From the IMG/VR virus record IMGVR_UViG_3300028800_000262, positions 1-29,329 of that record: 29,329 nt of DNA. One strand, 5' to 3'. The first letter of the stretch is position 1. The number at the start of each line of letters is the position of its first letter. The notes beneath the pieces were generated by a model. That model saw nothing but the letters and a program-made list of their open reading frames with translations. It did not search any database and was not told the origin of the DNA. A program made the position numbers and the translations under genes. Source of the stretch: a virus. Positions 21,369-28,903 of the stretch are shown here, in pieces.

Positions 21369-23137
21369 TGCGCAAGCTGCTCCTGGCTATCGCCGGCGCC
21401 GCCATGCTGATGGCGCCTCTGGGCGCCTTGGCGCAATCCGTACCCAACGGCGGCACGATCAGCTTTGGGCAGGTCTGGACCCCTGCGCAATGGACCACGG
21501 CGTGGCAGTCAAAACAGGATTATGGCGCATGGGGCGGCTGCCTCAGCGGCATGGGCCTATCGCCGACGATCGCATCGGGATGCACCCTCAGCGGCGATAC
21601 GTTCACCTCCGGCGCGATCACCGCCAGCACGATCGATAGTTCGGTCATTGGGGGCACGACCCCCGCGGCAGGCAAGTTCAGCACCCTGACCGACACTGGC
21701 GTCACGGGCTCGACGCAATGCCTGCAGGTCAATTCGGCCGGTCTCATTTCGGGTTTCGGAGCCAGCTGCGGCGTGGCGGCCGGCGGGACTAGCGGTCAGA
21801 TCCTCTACAACAATTCGGGCGCGTCGGCCGGCTTCACGATGAACACCGATGTGACCGTGGTTCCCTCGACTGGAGTGGCGACCATCCACTCGGTGGGCGG
21901 CGTCACCATCGGCACGGCTTTCGTCAAGAATATCGGCACTTCGGGCGGCACGCTTTGCCTGCTCAACACGACCTGCGTCTTTGGAAGCGCCATGGTCGCC
22001 GATGTGAGCGCAACCCTGACGGGGCTTCCGGCGGCCTATCGTAGCGGCTCCAGCATCGTCGCTACTGGCGGGACCGGAGCGAGCTCTGGCCTGCAGTCGC
22101 TCAGTTACGGCCACTCCAGCTATTTCGGAGCTGATCGCGCCAACGGAACCGTCGGGTCGCCCTCCGCGGTGACATCGGGAAACATCGTCGGGCACTACGA
22201 TTTTGGAGCATGGGGCTCCGATAGCACCCTGCACACGATCGCCACCATCACTTCCACGGCGGCGGCCGGGACCATCGGCACTTCCGACGCCTCGGCCAAC
22301 CTCTGCATCAACAACATCCAGTCTGGAACGGCGAGCCTTCCCGCCACTCCGGTGTTCTGTCTGAATCAGGCCGGCTACCTCGCGCTGGCCTACAATGTTC
22401 AGGGATCACCGTCGCCGAAGTATGGAACGGCGCTGGAGATCACGGGCCCCGATGGTGTGGGCACGACCCTCGATATGTTCGCGTTTGACAATGCGGCCGG
22501 GGCCTATCCCGGCCTGCAGTTGGAACTCTTCGGCTGCACGAAGGCCAGCATCTGCGCTGTCCCGAATAACAAGTACGTGGGGACTGTCGCCTTCGCCGCG
22601 TGGAACGGCACTGGAGATACTGACGACGCGGCAGTGTTGGCGAAGACCACCGAAGCCCAGACGCCAAGCCACAACGGCATGGACATGGAGTTCTGGTACA
22701 CGCCCAACGGCTCTACGTCGTTCACCCTTGGGGCCGCGTTGAGCCCAGGCGGCAATGGCGGCTTCGTCATCGGATCCACCACGGACCTTGGAGCCGGCAC
22801 CCTCGATACGGCAGGGCAGATCGCGACTGCAGGCCTTCAAGTGGTCGAGCCGAGCTTCCATCTGCGCGGGATGTGGGGCGGCGGCGCTCCGACAGTGTCC
22901 AACGGAAGCCTGACGAGCGGTTCTGGGGATAACGCAGGGGAGCTGACGGGCGGATCAGCGGTCACGAGCGTGACGGTGACCTTCAACCGCGGCTGGAGCC
23001 ATCGGCCGTTCTGCACGGTGATACCGGAGGGTAACGTCGCGGGCACGGTCTATATCTCTCCGGCGCCCACAACGTCGTCGTTCACCATCAACAGCACTTC
23101 GGCATACAATGGCGGCTATATGTACACCTGCCTCTAG
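21368..23137 (+). CDS. large fibre-like protein with Sec signal peptide
   Basis: The ATG at 21368 overlaps the previous TAA; 589 residues follow. Residues 1-22 form a clear signal peptide (MRKLLLAIAGAAMLMAPLGA, then LA before QSV). The mature protein has a QVWTPAQWTTAWQSKQDYGA segment typical of tail-fibre N-termini, a 41-residue module (21647-21769) shared with the gene at 17923, then Gly/Ser/Thr-rich beta repeats. It ends with a compact C-terminal domain (about the last 90 residues, including TFNRGWSHRPFCTVIPEGN). Twelve cysteines occur, all in the mature part, some as close pairs (LCLLNTTC, CTKASIC), which suggests disulfides. A start at 21287 would overlap the DUF2612 gene and hide the signal peptide, so it is rejected. 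Confidence 0.8.
   Translation: MRKLLLAIAGAAMLMAPLGALAQSVPNGGTISFGQVWTPAQWTTAWQSKQDYGAWGGCLSGMGLSPTIASGCTLSGDTFTSGAITASTIDSSVIGGTTPAAGKFSTLTDTGVTGSTQCLQVNSAGLISGFGASCGVAAGGTSGQILYNNSGASAGFTMNTDVTVVPSTGVATIHSVGGVTIGTAFVKNIGTSGGTLCLLNTTCVFGSAMVADVSATLTGLPAAYRSGSSIVATGGTGASSGLQSLSYGHSSYFGADRANGTVGSPSAVTSGNIVGHYDFGAWGSDSTLHTIATITSTAAAGTIGTSDASANLCINNIQSGTASLPATPVFCLNQAGYLALAYNVQGSPSPKYGTALEITGPDGVGTTLDMFAFDNAAGAYPGLQLELFGCTKASICAVPNNKYVGTVAFAAWNGTGDTDDAAVLAKTTEAQTPSHNGMDMEFWYTPNGSTSFTLGAALSPGGNGGFVIGSTTDLGAGTLDTAGQIATAGLQVVEPSFHLRGMWGGGAPTVSNGSLTSGSGDNAGELTGGSAVTSVTVTFNRGWSHRPFCTVIPEGNVAGTVYISPAPTTSSFTINSTSAYNGGYMYTCL
21647..21769 (+). repeat. 41-codon fibre module, copy 3
   Basis: Third 123-base copy, in the neighbouring fibre gene, encoding IGGTTPAAGKFSTLTDTGVT, then GSTQCLQVNSAG and ending in ASC. 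It is more diverged at DNA level than copies 1 and 2 but identical in length and cysteine placement, so the two fibre genes are paralogous or have exchanged segments. Confidence 0.75.
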
Positions 23138-23216
23138 GGACTATGCGCTCTGGCGATTGGTCAAGGTGGGGCCGAAGTGATATCTCAGACGCAGACGAAC
23201 TAGCGGAGAGGCCGGG

Positions 23217-24191
23217 GTGGCAGAGAACGACTTCACCGCATTCGCGATCGGGGCCGGCGCCAATGTGCTGTCGCCCTCGGCATGGGCTGCAGACGGCAGT
23301 ATCGCCCAAGGCTTTCTCGCCGGGGAGGCCTATTCCCAGAAGTGCAACACGGCTTGGCGTCAAGCCTCGTTCGTCGCCGCCGCCCTGGGTCAGCTCATCA
23401 ACGACTCGACGGGGCTCAATGCCCTGGATGATGGCGTTATCGCCCATCTTGAAGCGAGCATGCAGGCTCTCCTGCTGGGTCAGCCGGAATATGCCGGCGT
23501 CGATACGGGCGCGGCAAACGTCTACGTTGGGGCCCTGGCGCCCGCCTACATCGCAGCATCCTATCCAGACGGGATGACGGTCCGCTTCCAGGTCGGCGCC
23601 GGCCACACGAACACCGGCAACTCGACGTTCAACTGCGGTACTCCCGGCGCGAAGCCGATTCTCTATCAGGACGGGACCCAGATCGGCAAAGGCACGCTCA
23701 ATGCCGGCGGCACATTCACCCTGACCTATAGCGCCGCAGCCTCCGCATGGCTCATGCAAGCCCTGTCGCGAAGCCCTGTGGCCAACATCTGGTATGCATC
23801 CACTCAGGTTCGGGTCACTACCAATTCGAGCGGCTGGACCAATCTCGCCAACTCGATCGCCGTCACCAAGAAGCGGGCGACCAACATCATCTATTGGGAA
23901 GCGTTCGCGTCGTTCCTCAACGACACCACGAGCTCTCCCGGCGGCACCAAGGCTGGCCTCCAGTTGACCTATAACACCGGAGGCGGCCCGACCGTGCTTG
24001 ATCAGGAGGTGGACGTCGGCCTGACGGGCGTCCTATCCACAATCTCCGTCTTGGACGTGGCATCGATCATGACGCTCGACAATGGCAGCTTGCCGCAGAG
24101 CTATACGCTGCAGCCGCAGTTCAGCTCGCCGTCCAGCACGCTCACGGGCATGGCCACGTCCGCCGTGCGGGGGATTGAAGTATGGAACTGA
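23217..24191 (+). CDS. tail fibre protein without signal peptide
   Basis: A GTG start with GGAGAGG upstream gives 324 residues. The N-terminus (FAIGAGANVLSPSAWAADGS, then FLAGEAYSQKCNTAWRQASF and AALGQLINDST) is the pattern of phage tail fibre attachment domains in which fibre residues contact the baseplate. The middle (YPDGMTVRFQVGAGHTNTGN, STFNCGTPGAKPIL) is a common fibre shaft repeat. The C-terminal 130 residues are a beta-rich candidate receptor-binding domain. It has no signal peptide, unlike the fibre-like genes around it. It overlaps the next gene by 10 bases. Confidence 0.8.
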   Translation: MAENDFTAFAIGAGANVLSPSAWAADGSIAQGFLAGEAYSQKCNTAWRQASFVAAALGQLINDSTGLNALDDGVIAHLEASMQALLLGQPEYAGVDTGAANVYVGALAPAYIAASYPDGMTVRFQVGAGHTNTGNSTFNCGTPGAKPILYQDGTQIGKGTLNAGGTFTLTYSAAASAWLMQALSRSPVANIWYASTQVRVTTNSSGWTNLANSIAVTKKRATNIIYWEAFASFLNDTTSSPGGTKAGLQLTYNTGGGPTVLDQEVDVGLTGVLSTISVLDVASIMTLDNGSLPQSYTLQPQFSSPSSTLTGMATSAVRGIEVWN

Positions 24192-24727
24192 AAACTGATC
24201 TCTCCCATGGAGATGTCGCGCGGGCTGTCGCATCGGCGTTTCCGAATCGGACGTTCACGATCATCGATCCGATCGAGGATAACTCAGGATTCAGCGTGGT
24301 TTTCGACGGTCCATCCGTCACCGGAGCGCAACTCAACGCGGCGATCGCGGCCTATTCAAGCGCCTCCGCTGTGCTTGACCGGAGCCGGGCCGTGCTGTTT
24401 GGCCAGGTCGATTCGGCGCTGGCGTCGAAGCTCGCCGCATGGACCTATCAGGGCCACGCGTGCCCGATCACTGACAGCCTGAAAATCGGGGCGCGCGAGG
24501 CAGTTACCGTGGTCGGCAGCGCGCCGATCAGTTGGAACTTCGGGAATGGCGTCGTGATGCAGATGGCGGCGGCTGATTTGGCGACGTTCATCATGACCCG
24601 CGAAGCCTATGAGCAGGCGTGCCGGACCTTCGCAGCGGGCCTCATTGCCGAGATCACCGCGGCCTCGAGCGCGAAGTCCCTGGCGGCGCTCGACCTCACG
24701 TCCGGATGGCCAACGCCGCAGGGTTGA
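24182..24727 (+). CDS. fibre-associated protein, DUF4376-like C-terminus (assembly role possible)
   Basis: The 181-residue protein follows the fibre gene with a 10-base overlap. The N-terminal part (LSHGDVARAVASAFPNRTFT) and the C-terminal helical domain (YQGHACPITDSLKIGAREAV, then DLATFIMTREAYEQACRTFA and KSLAALDLTSGWP) resemble the DUF4376-type modules found in phage fibre-associated and fibre-assembly proteins. It may act as a chaperone for the preceding fibre or as a small structural part. Nothing indicates export or a membrane. The assignment rests on position and partial pattern. Confidence 0.6.
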   Translation: MELKTDLSHGDVARAVASAFPNRTFTIIDPIEDNSGFSVVFDGPSVTGAQLNAAIAAYSSASAVLDRSRAVLFGQVDSALASKLAAWTYQGHACPITDSLKIGAREAVTVVGSAPISWNFGNGVVMQMAAADLATFIMTREAYEQACRTFAAGLIAEITAASSAKSLAALDLTSGWPTPQG

Positions 24728-24730
24728 CCC

Positions 24731-24766
24731 GAAGGCCCCCGCGCCTGATCATGGCGCCTCGCCTTC
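24731..24766 (+). terminator. two-step hairpin between fibre genes
   Basis: GAAGGC (24731-24736) pairs with GCCTTC (24761-24766), and inside it GCGCC (24741-24745) pairs with GGCGC (24753-24757) around a 7-base loop. It lies in the 51-base gap before the next gene. There is no T-run, so it is a structured mRNA boundary or weak terminator. Confidence 0.45.
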
Positions 24767-24778
24767 TGGGGGAACGGC

Positions 24779-25189
24779 ATGCGCTATAAGCTCTCTCTGA
24801 TCTCTGCGCTTGCCGCTCTCGCCTCGCTGGCTTGCGCTCCAGCAATGGCCGCAGCGCCCACTGTCGGAATCTATCAATATCCCGGCGGCCAGATCCAACA
24901 AGGCCAGGGCGTCGCACTGATCCCGGCCAGCTCGCCGTCGCTCGGCTACCAGCAGACCTCGTCGGTCTCGACTGCGGTCGGCCTTCCTTCGATCCCCGCG
25001 GGCGCGAAGATCGCGGTGATCGTGCCGGAGACGCAGTCGATCCGCTGGCGGGATGACGGGACCAGCCCCACGGCCAGCGTTGGCATGCCGATCTCAGCGC
25101 TCCAGCCCTTCGTCTACACGGGCGTCCTGTCGGCGTTCAAGATGATCCAGACCAGCGCGACGGCGACCGTCAACGTCACCTACTACTAA
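24779..25189 (+). CDS. small exported protein with fibre-tip-like fold
   Basis: The ATG is preceded by GGGGGAAC; 136 residues. Residues 1-24 form a signal peptide (MRYKLSLISALAALASLACA, ending PAMA before AAP). The mature part has a Gln/Gly/Ser-rich N-terminus followed by a compact beta domain (IPAGAKIAVIVPETQSIRWR, DDGTSPTASVGMPISA, then FKMIQTSATATVNVTYY). This beta domain is a form I recognise from many phage genomes, normally without a signal peptide, as a small virion-associated protein. The mature part has no cysteine. The gene sits between two fibre genes. Its role is unknown: surface decoration or an exported host-modifying factor are both possible. Confidence 0.68.
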   Translation: MRYKLSLISALAALASLACAPAMAAAPTVGIYQYPGGQIQQGQGVALIPASSPSLGYQQTSSVSTAVGLPSIPAGAKIAVIVPETQSIRWRDDGTSPTASVGMPISALQPFVYTGVLSAFKMIQTSATATVNVTYY

Positions 25190-25199
25190 GGGCCATGCG

Positions 25200-26903
25200 A
25201 TGAAGCGCCTGTCTGCACTCCTCGCGGCGATTGCGCTTCTCGGCGCGACGCCATCGCTCGCCCAGATTTCGACGGCAGGCCCGGCTCAATACGGCGCGCC
25301 TCCAGGGGGCGGAGGAGGTGGCGGATCCGGCACGGTCACGTCGGTTGCTATCACGGTCCCATCGATCTTGGCGGTCTCCGGTTCGCCGATCACCACGGCC
25401 GGCACGTTCGGGATCACGCTGAACACGCAGTCCGCGAATGGCGTGTTCGCGGGCCCCACGACCGGCGCCGCAGCCGCCCCGACGTTCCGCGCGCTGGTGG
25501 GGGCCGACCTGCCCGCGCCAGGCGCCAGCTCGGCTGGGGGTGTCTATTCCAAGGCCGCCGCCAGCCATAACTTCCTGACGCAGATCGGGACGGACGGCAG
25601 CGTGTCGGCGGCCCAGCCGGCGTGCGCGGACCTGTCGAACGCGGGCGTGTTCTGCCCCGCCAGCGCGGGCACGGGCGTGATCACGGCGCTGGGGGTCAAT
25701 GTGGGTTCGGCAGGGGCTCCCGTGGTTAATGGCGGAGCGCTCGGAACGCCTTCCTCAGGGACCGGAACCAACATCACCGGCATTCCGAATGCCGCCGTGA
25801 TTGGCCTCGGTAGCGCGGCGCTGGTGAACACCGGGACTTCGGGCGCGACGATCCCACTGCTCAACGCCGCTAATACGTTCTCGGGCAACACCACCGTATC
25901 GAGCGCATCATTCGGCCTTTCCGGCAACATCTCCGCTCCAGCGTGGACCACTGCCGGCATCCGCTACGCCAATGCCGCCGCGACCCTAACCGACACGACC
26001 TCGTCTGGCACCGTCGCCAGCGCCACCAGCGACCTCTGGAGCGGCAGCACCATCGCGGCCTCTAGCGCGACGACGTTCACGAACTATGACACCGCGACGT
26101 TCAAGGTTCCCACGGCGGGGACGAACGTCACGATGACGAACAAGGCGGCCATCGCGGCGGACAGCATCCGCATCGGTGGCGCGACCATCGGCTCTAACGC
26201 GCTGGCGGTGACGGGGACGGCGCTGTTTAACAACAATGTAACTCTGGCTTCAAGTATCCAAATATTCGGGTCTACAGGAACAACGAACCCTACAATTTCC
26301 TTATCTGGCAGCACAGATAGAGGATTTGGTTTTTCACAAAGTCGTCCTTGTATGATATATGGTGGAGCTTGCCAAGCCGCCAGCGGTGCTGCAAGCGGCG
26401 CCTCCTTATCCCTTTTGGCGACGCTTTCTTGGGGGGCTGGCGACCCAACTACTTCTGCGCAAGACCTTTTTATCGGACGCGCTGCTGCTGCTGCCGCCCA
26501 ACTCGGCGCGGCTGCTTCCGCCTCTCCCGTAGCCCAAATCCTCCAATCCCAAGGCTCACGCGGCGGCACCGACACCAACACCGCTGGTGGCAGCCTCACC
26601 ATCACCTCTGGAAATGGCACCGGCAACGCTACGCCCTCTGACCTGATCCTCAAGTCTCCAGTCGCCACCACGTCCGGCACGAGCGCGCAGACGCAGACAA
26701 CCGGCCTGACCATTGACCAAGGAACGGCGGTCCTGAGTGGTTACACGGTGGCGACGCTTCCGGTCGCGCCGAAGACCGGCGCTATGGCCTACGTGACCGA
26801 CGCCGACGCTTGCGTGAATGGTGCAACGCCAACCCACACCTCCGGCACCGCATTTTGCTCCGTCATCTGGAATGGCGCGGCGTGGCACGGGATCACAGGA
26901 TAA
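25200..26903 (+). CDS. large fibre-like protein with Sec signal peptide and variable tip
   Basis: The product has 567 residues. Residues 1-21 form a signal peptide (MKRLSALLAAIALLGATPSL, then A before QIST), followed by a Gly-rich linker. Next comes the widespread phage fibre shaft pattern (GTVTSVAITVPSILAVSGSP, QSANGVFAGPTTGAAAAPTF, PSSGTGTNITGIPNAAVIGL). The last third (about residues 345-567) differs in base composition, with an AT-richer patch at 26225-26480, and ends in AYVTDADACVNGATPTHTSG and a SVIWNGAAWHGITG tip. Six cysteines, all in the mature part, lie in three close pairs. It is probably a receptor-binding fibre whose tip has been exchanged with another phage. The export signal is unexplained. 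Confidence 0.78.
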   Translation: MKRLSALLAAIALLGATPSLAQISTAGPAQYGAPPGGGGGGGSGTVTSVAITVPSILAVSGSPITTAGTFGITLNTQSANGVFAGPTTGAAAAPTFRALVGADLPAPGASSAGGVYSKAAASHNFLTQIGTDGSVSAAQPACADLSNAGVFCPASAGTGVITALGVNVGSAGAPVVNGGALGTPSSGTGTNITGIPNAAVIGLGSAALVNTGTSGATIPLLNAANTFSGNTTVSSASFGLSGNISAPAWTTAGIRYANAAATLTDTTSSGTVASATSDLWSGSTIAASSATTFTNYDTATFKVPTAGTNVTMTNKAAIAADSIRIGGATIGSNALAVTGTALFNNNVTLASSIQIFGSTGTTNPTISLSGSTDRGFGFSQSRPCMIYGGACQAASGAASGASLSLLATLSWGAGDPTTSAQDLFIGRAAAAAAQLGAAASASPVAQILQSQGSRGGTDTNTAGGSLTITSGNGTGNATPSDLILKSPVATTSGTSAQTQTTGLTIDQGTAVLSGYTVATLPVAPKTGAMAYVTDADACVNGATPTHTSGTAFCSVIWNGAAWHGITG

Positions 26904-26907
26904 TCCA

Positions 26908-27204
26908 ATGGCAAAACAAGTTGTTACAGTGACGATGGACGATGGTTCATGGTCGTTCAGTCACTCCGCGTCCATCAGCGACGCCGACATGACGCGGGTC
27001 ATCGCCGGGCTTCAGGCGCAATATGGTCCTGTCGGAATCGGGGGTGGTGCGACACGACTGCTCACGCCGCAAGAGTGCTTCGGAAAGCTCCTTGCCGGCA
27101 TGCGGGACTCGATAACCGCTGCCGTTACCCAGCACGAGAGCGCAGCGGCGCAGTCGACTGAAGTCGCTGCTGTGTCGGCCATTGTTCCCCCGGCGTGGTC
27201 CTGA
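26908..27204 (+). CDS. small hypothetical protein after the fibre genes
   Basis: The ATG at 26908, four bases after the fibre stop, gives 98 residues. The product is acidic to neutral with an N-terminal beta part (VVTVTMDDGSWSFSHSASIS) and helices (DADMTRVIAGLQAQYGPVG, then LLTPQECFGKLLAGMRDSIT). It probably belongs to the fibre transcript, which ends at the hairpin just downstream. No family is recognised. An upstream in-frame start at 26818 lies inside the fibre gene and is rejected. Confidence 0.6.
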   Translation: MAKQVVTVTMDDGSWSFSHSASISDADMTRVIAGLQAQYGPVGIGGGATRLLTPQECFGKLLAGMRDSITAAVTQHESAAAQSTEVAAVSAIVPPAWS

Positions 27205-27211
27205 ACCTGAT

Positions 27212-27248
27212 GGAGGCCCAAAAGCACGCCATTCGCCGCTGGGCCTCC
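27212..27248 (+). terminator. hairpin closing the fibre transcript
   Basis: GGAGGCCCA (27212-27220) is perfectly complementary to TGGGCCTCC (27240-27248), a 9-bp stem with a 19-base loop. It lies between the fibre block and the lysis block, directly after the stop at 27202-27204. No long T-run follows, only CTTCTTTCC about 12 bases later. Confidence 0.5.
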
Positions 27249-27288
27249 TATGCGGCCCTCCTTCTTTCCAGCATCGCTCGTTTCTGAC

Positions 27289-27316
27289 TATACTCGCGGT
27301 GATACAGGGGGCTAAG
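27289..27316 (+). promoter_or_regulatory. promoter candidate and ribosome-binding site for the lysis block
   Basis: TATACT (27289-27294) is a five-of-six match to a -10 box, with only a poor -35 (TTCCAG, 27266-27271). It is followed by TGATAC and by GGGGGCTAAG (27307-27316) before the ATG at 27319. The same order, CTATACT, TGATA, GGGGCTWAGC, ATG, recurs before the holin candidate at 28904. Confidence 0.4.
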
Positions 27317-27318
27317 CC

Positions 27319-27444
27319 ATGAGCGATCCGAAGTCCGTTCCCGAACACGTACCGCCGCAACCTACGGCCCCTCCGCGGCCAACCCCAGGCCCGACCCCGA
27401 CGCCTGACGATGCAGGCGAAGGCGACCCGCCGCATCCCAAATAG
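27319..27444 (+). CDS. proline-rich small protein
   Basis: The ATG is preceded by a GGGGG run with suitable spacing. The frame gives 41 residues, of which about a third are proline (VPPQPTAPPRPTPGPTPTPD). It is too short for ordinary gene finding but has a good ribosome-binding site. It is the first gene after the candidate promoter, 14 bases before the next gene. It is probably disordered. The function is unknown; it might be a leader for the lysis operon. Confidence 0.5.
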   Translation: MSDPKSVPEHVPPQPTAPPRPTPGPTPTPDDAGEGDPPHPK

Positions 27445-27458
27445 GCGGTCCACGCGTT

Positions 27459-28007
27459 ATGGATAGCGTGGCCATCTATTTTCTACTCGCGGACGTGGGA
27501 GTCCTTGCATTGAACGCCATGGCGGATCGACCGCTTGGGCGTAACTCCGGCGCCTTGTGGCTATCGGGGGGGCTGATGTTCGGCCAGGTCTTGGCCGTAC
27601 TCCTGGGCACGATAGACAGGCCGTGGCGCTGGGGAGCGGCAAGCGTGGTCGATCTGGCGCTGCTCTTGGGGGCCTGCGTCGCCGTTCGACAATCCGCTCC
27701 CATGGCCCATCTGGGGCGCCTCACGATCAGGCGGGCGCTCTGGGCCTATGCGATGATCGGATGTCTCCTAGTGGGCATTTCGCTCCAGGTAACGCTGTGG
27801 GCGAGCTGGCTGCCTCACTACGGCGAGCCCTACAATTGGCCGATATTCGGCATCTTCTTTGCATACGTGCGAGTGTCGCGCATTCTATCAGTGCTAGAAT
27901 TGTGCTGCGTAGGCTCGGCGGGGATATGGGGCGTTGTCGCTACTTGGGGGACTAGTTCTCTTTGTGGTCTCTATCGGGTGCCTCGGCCTCGGCATTCAAG
28001 CCGTTAG
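27459..28007 (+). CDS. multi-spanning membrane protein
   Basis: The ATG at 27459 has AGGCGG upstream; 182 residues. Hydrophobic segments lie near residues 3-22, 33-50, 58-76, 90-113 and 143-165, suggesting about five membrane helices. No signal peptide or catalytic motif is seen, and the C-terminus is short and basic (YRVPRPRHSSR). It sits at the head of the lysis block, so a role as holin partner, pinholin-like protein or superinfection-exclusion protein is possible. No family is recognised. Confidence 0.6.
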   Translation: MDSVAIYFLLADVGVLALNAMADRPLGRNSGALWLSGGLMFGQVLAVLLGTIDRPWRWGAASVVDLALLLGACVAVRQSAPMAHLGRLTIRRALWAYAMIGCLLVGISLQVTLWASWLPHYGEPYNWPIFGIFFAYVRVSRILSVLELCCVGSAGIWGVVATWGTSSLCGLYRVPRPRHSSR

Positions 28008-28015
28008 CCACGCCC

Positions 28016-28207
28016 ATGACCGTGGAACGCGACCTCGGAAAACTCGTCGCGAAGGTGGACGAGCTGGAGCGGAGAGGGGAGAGCTGGGACGAGGCGATTA
28101 AGGGCTTGACCCAGGACCGCTGGTGGCTTCGCGGATTTCTCTTCGCGGGGGGCGCTCTCCTGGGGGTGTTCGGCAAGACCCTTCTTTCGCACTTGGCGGC
28201 CGGATGA
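28016..28207 (+). CDS. XhlA-like single-span membrane protein
   Basis: The ATG at 28016 gives 63 residues. Residues 1-35 are a charged helix likely to form a coiled coil (RDLGKLVAKVDELERRGESW). Residues about 40-60 form one hydrophobic helix (WWLRGFLFAGGALLGVFGKT), and the chain ends shortly after. A coiled coil followed by a C-terminal membrane anchor resembles XhlA-type holin-associated proteins. It is followed by an ATGA overlap with the next gene, so the lysis genes are translationally coupled. A TTG at 27962 upstream would add an unnatural N-terminus. Confidence 0.6.
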   Translation: MTVERDLGKLVAKVDELERRGESWDEAIKGLTQDRWWLRGFLFAGGALLGVFGKTLLSHLAAG

Positions 28208-28578
28208 AGATCGACTGGCCAGATAATCCGACAGAGCTTGAAGGGGTCAAATACCTCAAGGCCTTGCATAGCTGCGTGGAAGACAATTCCGCCAAGTTGG
28301 GCCGGAAGATCACCATCACGAGCATTAGCGCCTTCGTTGCGGTCATTATCGCTATGTCGACCGCCACCCTCACAATGGCGAGATGGTTTGCCGCAGTTGA
28401 CGCCAGTCTGAAGACGATGGGCCAGATTGTGGACGATCAAAAGGCCCAGTCAGCTAAAATGGACGCCTTCAACACCAAGATTGAGGTGCTGATGGCGACT
28501 TCCCAAGACAACAATACCGCACTCCTCGGGCCGAACAGCGCATCGAATCGCCGGGCGGCTTTGCGAAATCATCAATGA
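28204..28578 (+). CDS. membrane-anchored coiled-coil protein (possible inner-membrane spanin)
   Basis: An ATG overlapping the previous stop gives 124 residues. A polar N-terminus is followed by one hydrophobic helix at about 37-58 (ITITSISAFVAVIIAMSTAT) and then a long helical part (ASLKTMGQIVDDQKAQSAKM), predicted to be periplasmic and coiled coil. The next gene, overlapping it, encodes a lipoprotein. An inner-membrane coiled-coil protein plus an overlapping lipoprotein is the usual layout of a two-component spanin that fuses inner and outer membranes at lysis. The N-terminal extension before the membrane helix is longer than in lambda Rz, so this is tentative. Confidence 0.55.
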   Translation: MKIDWPDNPTELEGVKYLKALHSCVEDNSAKLGRKITITSISAFVAVIIAMSTATLTMARWFAAVDASLKTMGQIVDDQKAQSAKMDAFNTKIEVLMATSQDNNTALLGPNSASNRRAALRNHQ

Positions 28579-28847
28579 AACGGCTTTGCCTCTTTCTGGC
28601 GCTGGCCGGCTGTGCGCATCAGGCCAAACTGACTCCTGTGCATCGCGTCGGTTTTCCGGCCATGCCCGGCCACGTTCTAGCGCCGCAGGCATGCGCCATT
28701 CCATCGCCGCCGTCCTATCCAGATACGCCAGCCGCTTTGGCCGCCGCTCCGGGTCTTATCGGCCGGGACCTGTTGATAGCGAAGGGAAAGGCCGCTCGAG
28801 ATGCCTATGAAGCCAGGGTGGCCACGGCGAAGCATGCCTGTGGCTGA
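28575..28847 (+). CDS. lipoprotein (possible outer-membrane spanin)
   Basis: The ATG overlaps the preceding stop; 90 residues. Residues 1-13 are a short lipoprotein signal (MKRLCLFLALAGC) with an LAGC lipobox; Cys13 would be acylated and the following Ala would not favour inner-membrane retention. The mature part is Pro-rich (PSPPSYPDTPAALAAAPG) with a C-terminal helix and a final Cys. Overlap with the membrane-anchored coiled-coil gene and the lysis context suggest an Rz1-like outer-membrane spanin, though it is longer than Rz1. Confidence 0.6.
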   Translation: MKRLCLFLALAGCAHQAKLTPVHRVGFPAMPGHVLAPQACAIPSPPSYPDTPAALAAAPGLIGRDLLIAKGKAARDAYEARVATAKHACG

Positions 28848-28868
28848 GATTTTTCCGGCGGCTGGGCC

Positions 28869-28902
28869 TATACTTCGCAGCGCTGATATCTGAGGGGCTT
28901 AG
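28869..28902 (+). promoter_or_regulatory. leader of the holin candidate (shared motif)
   Basis: TATACT (28869-28874), TGATATC (28884-28890) and GAGGGGCTTAG (28892-28902) precede the ATG at 28904 in the same order as before 27319. No convincing -35 is seen. Confidence 0.35.
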
Positions 28903-28903
28903 C

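Noticed and set aside
4259-23184. Recurring TGATATC upstream of several genes (4259, 12315, 23178, 28884) as a possible regulatory box
   Set aside because: The 7-mer also occurs inside coding sequence, spacing to starts varies from 8 to 32 bases, and the number is not clearly above chance. It was kept only as part of the shared leader at 27289/28869.
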